Source: Lichenihabitans psoromatis (GTDB taxonomy: Bacteria; Pseudomonadota; Alphaproteobacteria; Rhizobiales; Beijerinckiaceae). Taken from it: DNA of 38,445 nt. How positions within the stretch are numbered: the stretch's first letter is position 1; each line of letters starts with the position of its first letter. The position numbers were made by a program, and so were the translations under genes. Location: the NCBI RefSeq assembly GCF_004323635.1, contig NZ_CP036517.1, positions 1 through 38,445 of the forward strand. Reading direction: 5' to 3'. A model generated the notes under the pieces. It was not told the DNA's origin and did no database searches. It was given only the letters and a program-made list of their open reading frames with translations. This document shows, in pieces, positions 25,007 through 32,356 of this stretch.

Positions 25007-25498
25007 ACAGCTTCAAGCAAGTGAACTGCCGGGGTCGGATGCGTCGATCCCGGCGACCCGGTAGAGGCACGGTGTTGGATGTCCATGTGCTGGTTGGCGG
25101 TGGGGCTGAACGTCCGATCCCAGTCGGGTCTAGCATTCTATGCAGCGCGGTGATCAAGGTGCGAACCGCGCGTCACAGCCATATTGGTGAGGTCAGACCC
25201 GACGCACTTTCCAGCGTTGATACCGAAGCGACGATCACGATCTGATCGGCATGGCTTTTCAGCGATATCGCTCGCTGGACGATCAACATGGCCCTCTTCC
25301 TTTTGGATCGAGCCGCCTCCGGCGGTTGCGGCTGGGAGTTGTACATCACTAAACGGATCAGCTAGCTGAATTATGCCGAGTATCCCCCATATAGAGGTGT
25401 ACCGGACTTGCTCACCACTAAAGGAATGAGCGAGAATAAGCGCTTCTGACAGGCATTTAGAGATGTACATACCGAATGGGTATCGTATGGTCATGCTC
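25007..25498. other. Interval upstream of the serine recombinase, no confident gene
   Basis: Several short frames on both strands show no recognisable protein. A 120-residue minus-strand frame (25138-25500) lacks family features and runs through the presumed recombinase promoter. ATACC-GAATG-GGTAT (25469-25483) is a 5-bp inverted repeat just before the recombinase start and could be an operator. Confidence 0.45.
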
Positions 25499-26233
25499 AT
25501 GAAATCAGCGATCGCTTACCTCCGAGTTTCGACTCCCAATCGACAGAACGGTGCAGGACTCGATCACCAGATGACGAGGATCCAAGCCTTTGCGCGAGAG
25601 GCAGGTATCGAGATCATCGAGACGTGCAGGGATGTGGCGTCTGGCGCTGGCATCGATCCTTCACTGCGTCCGGGATCAGGGAAGGCTATGACGCGTTCGA
25701 TAGAGCTAAGCTGTCCGATCATCGTCGACGGGCTGTCTCGCTTTTCCCGAGATACCGACACGCTCGAACGGCTGGTGGCGGAGGGTTGCCTCCATATTAT
25801 CAGTGCGACAGCCGGCGAGGGTGCGTCTCGCGCGGTGATCATGGGGGAGGCGAAGCGTGCTCAGGCTGAGGCGGAGCGGATACGCAGGACGACGAGGGCG
25901 GGGCTACAGCGCGCACGTGCTGCGGGTCAGGTATTTGGTAACCCCACGAACCTACCCGAGGCTCAACGAAAGGGGTCCGCGGCCAATGCATCGAAAGCTG
26001 CCAAGCACGCCAAGGATCTTGCCCCCCTGATCGACGCGATCCAATTGGCGGGCAAAATCACCAAGAAGGCGATCGCGGCAGACCTGAACGCACAGGGGTC
26101 CCGCACCAGCAGCGGTCAGCGATGGACCGAAAACAACATCCGGCGCCCGCTTCTGCGGATCGCCCAGACGGCAGAAGCGGGATCAAATGGTCTCACCGCT
26201 ACGGACCTGAATCCAAACTATGGAATGTTCTGA
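25499..26233 (+). CDS. Serine recombinase (resolvase/invertase type)
   Basis: 244 residues from the ATG at 25499; the frame is open a little further upstream. SAIAYLRVSTPNRQNGAGLD places the catalytic Ser in RVS. IIVDGLSRFSRDTDTLERLV corresponds to the family SRLSR segment. RRTTRAGLQRARAAGQVFGN follows, and a C-terminal AIAADLNAQGSRTSSGQRWT resembles the recombinase-domain helix seen in resolvases. It differs clearly from the resolvase at 21 kb, so the segment carries two unrelated serine recombinases. Either could catalyse rearrangement of the flanking DNA. Confidence 0.82.
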   Translation: MKSAIAYLRVSTPNRQNGAGLDHQMTRIQAFAREAGIEIIETCRDVASGAGIDPSLRPGSGKAMTRSIELSCPIIVDGLSRFSRDTDTLERLVAEGCLHIISATAGEGASRAVIMGEAKRAQAEAERIRRTTRAGLQRARAAGQVFGNPTNLPEAQRKGSAANASKAAKHAKDLAPLIDAIQLAGKITKKAIAADLNAQGSRTSSGQRWTENNIRRPLLRIAQTAEAGSNGLTATDLNPNYGMF

Positions 26234-26794
26234 TGGCAAGCGACGCTGCACATCCATGCAGGCAAGCTGAGGCTCGTGGACGAAGACCACCAACGTGCAG
26301 CACCTCGGTGACAGCAAATGGCTCGACGGCCGGGTCAGGACCGGCGTGGTAGATGGCCGGCAGGGTGCTCTATCCCAAGGAATGGCTCGATCACTGAACG
26401 ACGGCTATCGGTTCGAAGCGGATCCCGATCAATGGTGGAGCTGAGGTCGAAAGAAGTCATCGTGCGCCGTCCGCCGAGGTCGGGTTTCGTCGACCGACAC
26501 GCATAAGGTGGCAGCAGCGTCCGGAAGTTATCGGCGCTGATGCTGTCTTGGATCTTACCAGCGTCCAGCGCGGACACGAACAGTTTGCGGAAAGCGGGCT
26601 GCAGCTGCTGCTCCCGACGCGCCGGTCAGCCGTCGAACGCGGGATTGCCGAATCGACCTGACTTCCGGCCTCGGGCTGGCCATTACGCGCCCAAAGTGGC
26701 GGCTGGGAACACGAGTTTTGGGTTAGGGCCATCTTGGCTTACGCGACTTAACGTGGTCCGGGAATGTGAACTATAATTGACAGACGCTTAAGTT
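26234..26794. other. Interval between the recombinase and the toxin gene, no confident gene
   Basis: About 560 bases with only short, mutually overlapping frames. A minus-strand frame at 26335-26577 (ALDAGKIQDSISADNFRTLL, then PPYACRSTKPDLGG) has a protein-like stretch and may be a gene scrap, but I cannot assign it. No inverted terminal repeats were recognised. Confidence 0.4.
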
Positions 26795-26812
26795 GTGAAC
26801 TATAGGATACGC

Positions 26813-27112
26813 ATGCCGTTTGAAGTGCGTCAGACCCTCGAATTCCAGGCATGGCTAGCCGATCTCCGGGACGAGCGCACACAAGCTAAAATCGCTCAGC
26901 GCCTAGTTCGGATCGAGGCCGGTCTGCTCGGCGACGCCAAGCCTGTTGGTGAAGGTGTGAGCGAACTACGGATCGACTGGGGCCCGGGATACCGGGTTTA
27001 TTTTGTGAGGCGCGGCCAGGCCGTGATCGTGCTGCTCTGTGGCGGCGACAAGGATAGCCAAACCCGGGACATCAAGGTCGCAAAGGTCTTAGCCGTCGGA
27101 TTGGAAGGTTGA
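26813..27112 (+). CDS. HigB/RelE-superfamily toxin (addiction module killer protein)
   Basis: 99 residues from the ATG at 26813 (AGGATA eight bases upstream). The frame is TLEFQAWLADLRDERTQAKI, AQRLVRIEAGLLGDAKPVGE, GVSELRIDWGPGYRVYFVRR and VIVLLCGGDKDSQTRDIKVA, the HI1419-like killer family. These act as ribosome-dependent mRNases. The stop is followed two bases later by the antitoxin start, in the toxin-first order typical of higBA. It is intact and of normal length. Confidence 0.88.
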   Translation: MPFEVRQTLEFQAWLADLRDERTQAKIAQRLVRIEAGLLGDAKPVGEGVSELRIDWGPGYRVYFVRRGQAVIVLLCGGDKDSQTRDIKVAKVLAVGLEG

Positions 27113-27114
27113 AA

Positions 27115-27423
27115 ATGGTTCACGCATCAAAGACTGAAACTGTACCGTTCGACGCCGCGCTCTACCTGATCACCACGGAGTCACAGGTCGAGCTCCTATC
27201 GGACGCCCTTCAAACAGGAGATCCCAGCTATATCGCGACGGCTCTCGGCACAATCGCCCGCGCCCGTGGGATGGCTGAGGTTGCCCGGGACGCGAATGTC
27301 ACACGCGAAGGCCTGTACAAGTCCCTATCGTCTACCGGCGACCCCCGCTTGAGCACCCTGATGGGCGTGATGAAAGCGCTTAACCTGGAGTTCCGGGCGG
27401 TCTCGGCAGGTAACCGGGCTTAG
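27115..27423 (+). CDS. HigA-like antitoxin (HI1420 family)
   Basis: 102 residues from the ATG at 27115, preceded by GGAAGG. PFDAALYLITTESQVELLSD, ALGTIARARGMAEVARDANV, TREGLYKSLSSTGDPRLSTL and MGVMKALNLEFRAVSAG form the Cro/XRE-type HTH of the family. It binds the toxin and represses the operon. Toxin and antitoxin are both intact, so the pair could stabilise this accessory segment. Confidence 0.88.
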   Translation: MVHASKTETVPFDAALYLITTESQVELLSDALQTGDPSYIATALGTIARARGMAEVARDANVTREGLYKSLSSTGDPRLSTLMGVMKALNLEFRAVSAGNRA

Positions 27424-27737
27424 AAAGTTCGGTGAAGCATTCTAAGCCGTCTGCTGTCGAGTTGTGGAATGCTATCGGGATCGAACTTGTTGGGCGATCG
27501 AGGAATATGCCGGGCATTTTGACGGATGCCGTCGGCGGCCGCCAGCCACGACGAGCAGCCTGACGCTTCAGTGCCTGCTTTGCCACCGCCGTGCTCGATT
27601 CCAAGAAGGCGAACCCTGTCATGGGTTGTGCTGATGCGGAAGGCGACGTCCAAACCGTTCATGGAGATCGTCATAGGGGTTGATCGGGTCCTCGGAGGCG
27701 GCAAAGCCTCCGACCGGGTCGTGTCTTCACCAGCGGC

Positions 27738-27859
27738 TACTTAACGAAAAATGACGTTTGAGTAGTGAAGACGTGGGATCAATTACAAATTCACTACCGA
27801 TTGCTTACCTGGGGGTTTACAAACCTCCGGGTTTTTCATTTTTAGCGTTTCGTTAAGTA
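27738..27859. repeat. Perfect 12-bp inverted repeat bracketing a terminator
   Basis: TACTTAACGAAA (27738-27749) and TTTCGTTAAGTA (27848-27859) are exact reverse complements with about 98 bases between them. The terminator hairpin at 27808 lies inside. Possibly the ends of a very small mobile element or a binding-site pair. Confidence 0.6.
27808..27842 (+). terminator. Rho-independent terminator
   Basis: CCTGGGGGTT (27808-27817), loop TACA, AACCTCCGGG (27822-27831), then TTTTTCATTTTT. The stem is 10 pairs including two G-T pairs. It reads in the plus direction and probably ends transcription from the toxin-antitoxin operon or an upstream RNA. Confidence 0.7.
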
Positions 27860-28045
27860 AAATCCCGAGCCCCCAAAACCTCAAACAATCGATGATCCTG
27901 AGATCGCAGCAAAACAGCCCTCGAAATCGAACAGGGGAGCCCCCTCGATGCGATCTAACAGGCATTGAGCTACCCCTACGCCTCAAACAAACGAAGGCTC
28001 TCAGCGAGCCTCTAAATCGATCCCCGAAACAGATAGGAACAACCT

Positions 28046-28222
28046 ATGAGCCAAGAGAATGCGAACGAACATCAGACAAGCGCCAATGAAGATGATTGCC
28101 CTCTCAAAACGAACCCAAATGCAGAGGGAAACGAAGCAATCCTGACGGACGAGGAGACGCTACATCGAGCGATGGTCAGAGCCATGAGAGAAGGTAGATT
28201 GATACGCGACAGAAGGCATTGA
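28046..28222 (+). CDS. 58-residue acidic/basic small protein
   Basis: ATG at 28046 follows AGGAAC. The frame MSQENANEHQTSANEDDCPL, KTNPNAEGNEAILTDEETLH, RAMVRAMREGRLIRDRRH has an acidic polar N-terminus and a basic helical C-terminus (LHRAMVRAMREGRLIRDRRH). Codon pattern and the ribosome site look real. No family recognised. It lies between the terminator and the IS3 remnant; the C-terminal helix could bind DNA or RNA. Confidence 0.5.
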   Translation: MSQENANEHQTSANEDDCPLKTNPNAEGNEAILTDEETLHRAMVRAMREGRLIRDRRH

Positions 28223-28286
28223 AAGTCACACAACGAAATACGCCTCCGGGGAATGATCACGCATCTGACATGCGAGATAGTTAGAC

Positions 28287-28304
28287 GAAACTGTCCGTCG
28301 TCAG
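28287..28304 (-). repeat. Right terminal repeat of the IS3-type element (orfB side)
   Basis: GAAACTGTCCGTCGTCAG, matching the left-end repeat at 20594-20611 at most positions. It sits just beyond the orfB stop, as expected for the right end of the element. Confidence 0.6.
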
Positions 28305-28366
28305 AACATTTGGCGCAACGTGCGGCGTGAATGAGCGGAGTACCAGCCTCGTCGGGGGGGGTGATG

Positions 28367-28740
28367 TTATGCGGCGAGCTTACGGTGCTGCAAGCGTCGA
28401 TATTCGATCGTCTGTCGCTTAATCCTTTCGCGCTTTTTGATGATGGCTTGGGCCCTGCCGAAGTAGGTATCGGCGGGCGTCACGTTGTTCAGGCTCTCGT
28501 GGTAGCGCTGATGGTTATAGTGCTCGACGAACGCCTCGATCTGAGCTTCGAGATCGCCAGGTAGGAAGTAGTTCTCCAACAGGATGCGGTTTTTGAGCGT
28601 CTGGTGCCAGCGCTCGATCTTGCCCTGAGTCTGGGGATGACAGGGTGCACCGCGCACATGGCTCATGCGCTGGAGCGACCGCGCAACATGATCGCAAGAC
28701 GGCCTCATCGACAACGGCGGGCATCTTAACAGCCGGGGTT
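28367..28740 (-). pseudogene. IS3-family orfB, C-terminal remnant
   Basis: The minus-strand frame reads MSHVRGAPCHPQTQGKIERW, HQTLKNRILLENYFLPGDLE, AQIEAFVEHYNHQRYHESLN and RERIKRQTIEYRRLQHRKLA to a stop at 28367. This is the rve-domain end with the last catalytic Glu (GKIERW). Upstream the frame is scrambled (PRLLRCPPLSMRPSCDHVAR where LLSDNGPSY-like is expected) and homology is gone by about 28740. It is the partner of the orfA remnant at 20.7 kb. Confidence 0.8.
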
Positions 28741-28823
28741 CAACAGCGGCATCTTGGGGACCCGTACGGCCTGGGGTGGCGATCGTGCCTTCCGAGTATA
28801 TGGTACGGTAAGGAAAAGCTGGC

Positions 28824-29894
28824 ATGATAGCACGACATGCGGTTCTCGTTATTGATGGCGCGGGGCGACCGTGGATCGACCTCCTCGTTGAGGTTCTCGG
28901 TCGGCCTCTGCTGGACTTCGTCATCCTGAACTACGCGGGCCTCGGCTTCCGCTCCGTGACGCTTGTGGCACCGCTCGGCTATCCGGGGCTTGATCGGTGG
29001 ACCGCGTCGAGGATCGGCGATGCCGACGTGACTACCGTGACGTACGCAGGCGAAGGTCCGCTTGCGTTTGTGGGCCGTCTTGGCGCTCCGGTACGCGGAC
29101 CTATACTTCTGGCTCGGGCCGATAAGCTGGTCGACGGGCTGGAACGATTCATCGCTCACCCGCAGCCGGCCGGGGCTCCAGGCCGGGTTCTGGCGGGCGC
29201 GGATCCGATCGTATGGCTTCTTGATGCGGAGGTATTGTGGTCCTGTCTGGCTGATGCGGGTCCGGATTGGACCGCGGCTCTCAAGAGGATTGGCCTTGTT
29301 CCATGGTTCGACCATGGGAGCGTCCTTGACCTGGGCGGCCCGGGCCTGCAAGGGCCGGCTGCGCTCGCGCGGCGGTTCCACCGTCCGGCCGTCTTCCTAG
29401 ATCGGGACGGCGTGATCAACATCGACCGCGGCTACACCTTTCGCGTCGAGGATCTTGCATTCACGCCGACAGCGCTCGACGGCATCCGGGTTTTGAACCG
29501 GGCCGGCCGCAGGGTCATCGTGGTTACCAATCAGGCTGGCGTGGCGCGAGGCTATTACGGGCTTGCCGACGTCGACCGCTTTCACGACGCGATCCAGGAC
29601 AAGTTGATGGCCGGTGGCGCCCACATCGACGCCTTCTATTCCAGCCCATACCACCCCGAGGGCATCGTGGAGGCCTTCCGGCAGCGTCACGAGGATCGGA
29701 AACCGGGCGCCGGAATGCTGCTCAGGGCGATGCGGGACTGGAGTATCGACGCTCACGGAAGCGTTCTGATCGGCGACAAGGACAGCGACATGGAGGCCGC
29801 AGCCCGGGCTGGAATCCCGGGAGTGCTCGTTCCGAGCGACACGTGCGACCTGCTCGCGGCCGCACAGCGCATCCTCGGAAACTTGGCATTATGA
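28824..29894 (+). CDS. Degenerate nucleotidyltransferase domain fused to GmhB-like heptose bisphosphate phosphatase
   Basis: 356 residues; TAAGGAAA precedes the ATG at 28824. Residues 1-180 follow the HddC-type fold (AVLVIDGAGRPWIDLLVEVL, GRPLLDFVILNYAGLGFRSV) but the GG-x-GTRL loop is lost, so nucleotide transfer is unlikely. From about 185 comes a HisB-N/GmhB phosphatase: PAVFLDRDGVIN with the nucleophile Asp, VIVVTNQAGVARGYYG and LIGDKDSDMEAAARAGIPGV. It would remove the 7-phosphate of heptose 1,7-bisphosphate, the step missing from the hddA-gmhA-hddC operon. The zinc cysteines of classical GmhB are replaced (SSPYHPEG, HEDRKPG), so it is a zinc-less variant. Confidence 0.85.
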   Translation: MIARHAVLVIDGAGRPWIDLLVEVLGRPLLDFVILNYAGLGFRSVTLVAPLGYPGLDRWTASRIGDADVTTVTYAGEGPLAFVGRLGAPVRGPILLARADKLVDGLERFIAHPQPAGAPGRVLAGADPIVWLLDAEVLWSCLADAGPDWTAALKRIGLVPWFDHGSVLDLGGPGLQGPAALARRFHRPAVFLDRDGVINIDRGYTFRVEDLAFTPTALDGIRVLNRAGRRVIVVTNQAGVARGYYGLADVDRFHDAIQDKLMAGGAHIDAFYSSPYHPEGIVEAFRQRHEDRKPGAGMLLRAMRDWSIDAHGSVLIGDKDSDMEAAARAGIPGVLVPSDTCDLLAAAQRILGNLAL

Positions 29895-29989
29895 TCGAGA
29901 TCTCGCGGCTACACCAACCTGCCGCGAGGTCGCGACCCCGGGCCGCATGCGGCCGCATCGTCGAAAATTGGATCTCGTGCCCGGCTTTC

Positions 29990-30590
29990 GGGTCTTGATG
30001 GCGGTGGGTCTGATGTGGCCTGGGGGCACGCGGCCTCGAACCAGTCCTGCTCTGGCCAGGAGCCATGCCTGCCCCTGGCCTGGCCTTGGAGGAACTTCCA
30101 CCGAAGTCGCCCGTGTTGCGGCCGTGGCGCAACAGGAAGCCTTGGAGATGTTGACGCGCTCGGGTCACGACCTGTCGGACGACGCTACGCAGCCGGATCA
30201 GGTCGCGCATAGCTTCGTGATCAGCGTCAGGCACCCAGACAGGCGTCAGTTCTCCGGCGCGATCAAGGCGGGCCAGCAGGGTGGCATCACGGCGGTTTGT
30301 TTTCACCCATCGCCGGGCTTCATCGGGATCAGCGACGGCGCAACCACCTCACAGCGATGACCCAGGTCCGTGAGTTGGCGATGAACACCGTAGCCGCACG
30401 GTCCCGCCTCGTCGCAAAACGCCAACGGCTTGCCCTGACGCCCGAGCCGCTCGCACAACTTCCGGATCGTACCAGGGTCGTTGTCGATCTCGCCGAGGTC
30501 CTCGATGGCGCCAGACCGCCCCCTCTCAGCGACGGCAATCGAGATCCGTTCCTTGTGAACATCCAAGCCAATAAATCGGGTATGGTCCAT
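29990..30590 (-). pseudogene. IS110-family transposase, frameshifted N-terminal part
   Basis: MDHTRFIGLDVHKERISIAV, then CDEAGPCGYGVHRQLTDLGH and VVAPSLIPMKPGDG form the DEDD RuvC-like start of IS110 transposases. At about 30305 the frame shifts to KTNRRDATLLARLDRAGELT, VWVPDADHEAMRDLIRLRSV and RARQHLQGFLLRHGR. Homology then stops; the C-terminal Transposase_20 domain is absent. It abuts the end of the GmhB fusion gene. Confidence 0.8.
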
Positions 30591-31023
30591 GTGGCCCGTC
30601 TCCTATGCGTGAGGCTCTGTGCCAGCCAGCCGGCTCAACCCTCGTACCGTCGCATATCGGGTGACCGGCCACCCTCACGCCTAGCAATCATAGGGTCTAG
30701 GCGGGTGAGGACGTCACGACCCACAAAGCTCTCGCGACCGAGATCAATCCGCTCAACAACATCATGTCGCTCGCCCGGTACGATGGCACGTTTCCGAGCC
30801 AGGACGGAGCGGACCTGGTGGTGAGCGGCGAATACACGATTCCTTGTATCAGCCCGTGGATGCCCGAGTCTCATCGAAGTGTAAACATTGCGTCCGAGCC
30901 GCCGCAAACCGCGTGTGGCGCCCGGCGAAATCGACATGCTAAGATGGCCGGCCTCGGATTAAATACACCAAATGACCCGCACCGATCTGAACGTCACGGG
31001 GGTTGGTCAGAAAGACAGTCGAG
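30591..31023. other. Interval upstream of the GT2 gene, no confident gene
   Basis: About 430 bases. The first part is probably the rest of the IS110 end. Frames on both strands (for example 30635-30937 minus) are Arg-rich without a recognisable family. It probably contains the promoter of the downstream glycan genes, but no clear -35/-10 pair stands out. Confidence 0.4.
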
Positions 31024-32130
31024 ATGGCGCATGTGTCGGTAATCATCCCATCTTTCAATCATGGCCGCTACATTACCGATACGCTGAGGAGCTTGGAGCG
31101 GCAAACGCTCCGAGATTTTGAAGTCATCGTGGTAGACGATGGATCGGACGACGACAGCCGATCGGTAATCCGCGAGTTCATCGCACGAAGCGGACTCGAC
31201 ATCACGCTGGTCGAGCAGGCCAACGCGGGTGCACATGCCGCGATCGAGCGAGGCATCCGCGTGGGCAACGGCAGCCACATCGCGATCTTGAACTCGGACG
31301 ACCTCTACGATCCGGGCCGGTTGAGCGCGATGATGCGCCGGGTGCCATCGTCCGGCCCCTATCTGGCCTTCAGCGAGGTCGACTGGATGGACGAGGCGGG
31401 TGACTCAGTGCCGAACCACGCGGCGAATGTTTGGTACAGGAGCATCCTGTCCGAGACAGCCTATGACGCCGGGTTGGGATTCACCCTGCTACGCGGAAAC
31501 ATCAGCATCTCGACGAGCAATTTCCTGTTCTCGCGCGCGATGCACGAACTCGTCGGCCCATTCAGGCGCTATGTCACCGTTCACGACCTTGATTTCGCGC
31601 TCAGGTGCACCGCGCGTTGCGAGCCGATCTTTGTCCGGCAGCCGCTTCTGCGATACCGTCTGCATCCCAAGAGCACGCTTGTTGCCAACCGAGATCTGGA
31701 ACCCAAGGAAGTCCGGCAGATCTTTGAAGACTATGTCCAAGTCGCCGCTTCTCGTCCGCCGCAGAACCCGCAGGCTCCGGGATCGCGGGATTTGGCGCTC
31801 TTTTCATCCTATTTCGTGTATGACCGGCACCACTGGTTCGAGCCGCGCACCGGGGATGAGCCGTTTAGGCGATTGGCGAATGAACTGCGGACCGTTCCGG
31901 CATCAAGCGACGCGCAGGCGCTCAGGCAGGAGGTCGCTCGGCTTTCACTGCAACTGGAGCATGCTGCGGCGGAGGTGTCCGAGTCGAAGGTCGAACTAGC
32001 GACTCTGCGCGGCCAACTCGACCAACATGTAAGCCTGCTCGCCTCGTTTCACGAAGACGGATTGGTCCAATCACACGTCGAAGAACTCACGACCGCGCTG
32101 CAACGACTGCTGGCGCTCCGATCATCGTGA
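31024..32130 (+). CDS. Family 2 glycosyltransferase with C-terminal coiled coil
   Basis: 368 residues from the ATG at 31024; the core begins at once with HVSVIIPSFNHGRYITDTLR. FEVIVVDDGSDDDS is the nucleotide-binding segment and HIAILNSDDLYDPGRL carries the DxD-like SDD. VTVHDLDFALRCTARCEPIF provides the later acidic region. Residues about 295-365 (ALRQEVARLSLQLEHAAAEV, SKVELATLRGQLDQHVSLLA) are coiled coil and may dock on the coiled coil of the following giant protein. No membrane segment, so it acts on the cytoplasmic side. It is intact and 226 bases before the next gene. Confidence 0.87.
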   Translation: MAHVSVIIPSFNHGRYITDTLRSLERQTLRDFEVIVVDDGSDDDSRSVIREFIARSGLDITLVEQANAGAHAAIERGIRVGNGSHIAILNSDDLYDPGRLSAMMRRVPSSGPYLAFSEVDWMDEAGDSVPNHAANVWYRSILSETAYDAGLGFTLLRGNISISTSNFLFSRAMHELVGPFRRYVTVHDLDFALRCTARCEPIFVRQPLLRYRLHPKSTLVANRDLEPKEVRQIFEDYVQVAASRPPQNPQAPGSRDLALFSSYFVYDRHHWFEPRTGDEPFRRLANELRTVPASSDAQALRQEVARLSLQLEHAAAEVSESKVELATLRGQLDQHVSLLASFHEDGLVQSHVEELTTALQRLLALRSS

Positions 32131-32356
32131 TGCTTGACCACGGCGAGGTAATCCGGCAAGGGCTGCGCGAGATCCGAAACGGGGCGGCGGTGTCGCGTCA
32201 GAACGCGACGTGCGCCTGCTGGGTTGCCGATCCCTAACCGGAAACCGGCCGAGTCGGCGGCTTGTGAGAGCGGGTCGGCGAGAAACGAAGCTCGGGAGCC
32301 ATTGTTTGCGTCGGCAAACAGGCAATCCCGGCCATCTGGACGATTGAGAACGCTCG

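Larger units (their letters stand above)
27424..28045. other. Non-coding interval after the toxin-antitoxin pair
   Basis: Roughly 620 bases without a convincing gene. It contains a long-range 12-bp inverted repeat and a terminator hairpin (listed separately) and becomes less GC-rich after 27.7 kb. A minus-strand frame at 27420-27704 has ordinary composition but no recognisable family. Confidence 0.5.

Noticed and set aside
25138..25500. 120-residue minus-strand frame upstream of the serine recombinase
   Set aside because: No recognisable family, no clear ribosome site, and it overlaps the recombinase promoter and start.
20594..28304. Composite transposon bounded by two IS3 copies
   Set aside because: Both halves are truncated on their right side, and the right half has its terminal repeat on the inner side, so they do not form an outward-facing pair; an inversion fits better.
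30635..30937. 100-residue minus-strand frame as an acyltransferase fragment
   Set aside because: A short stretch looked hexapeptide-like but the pattern is not sustained.
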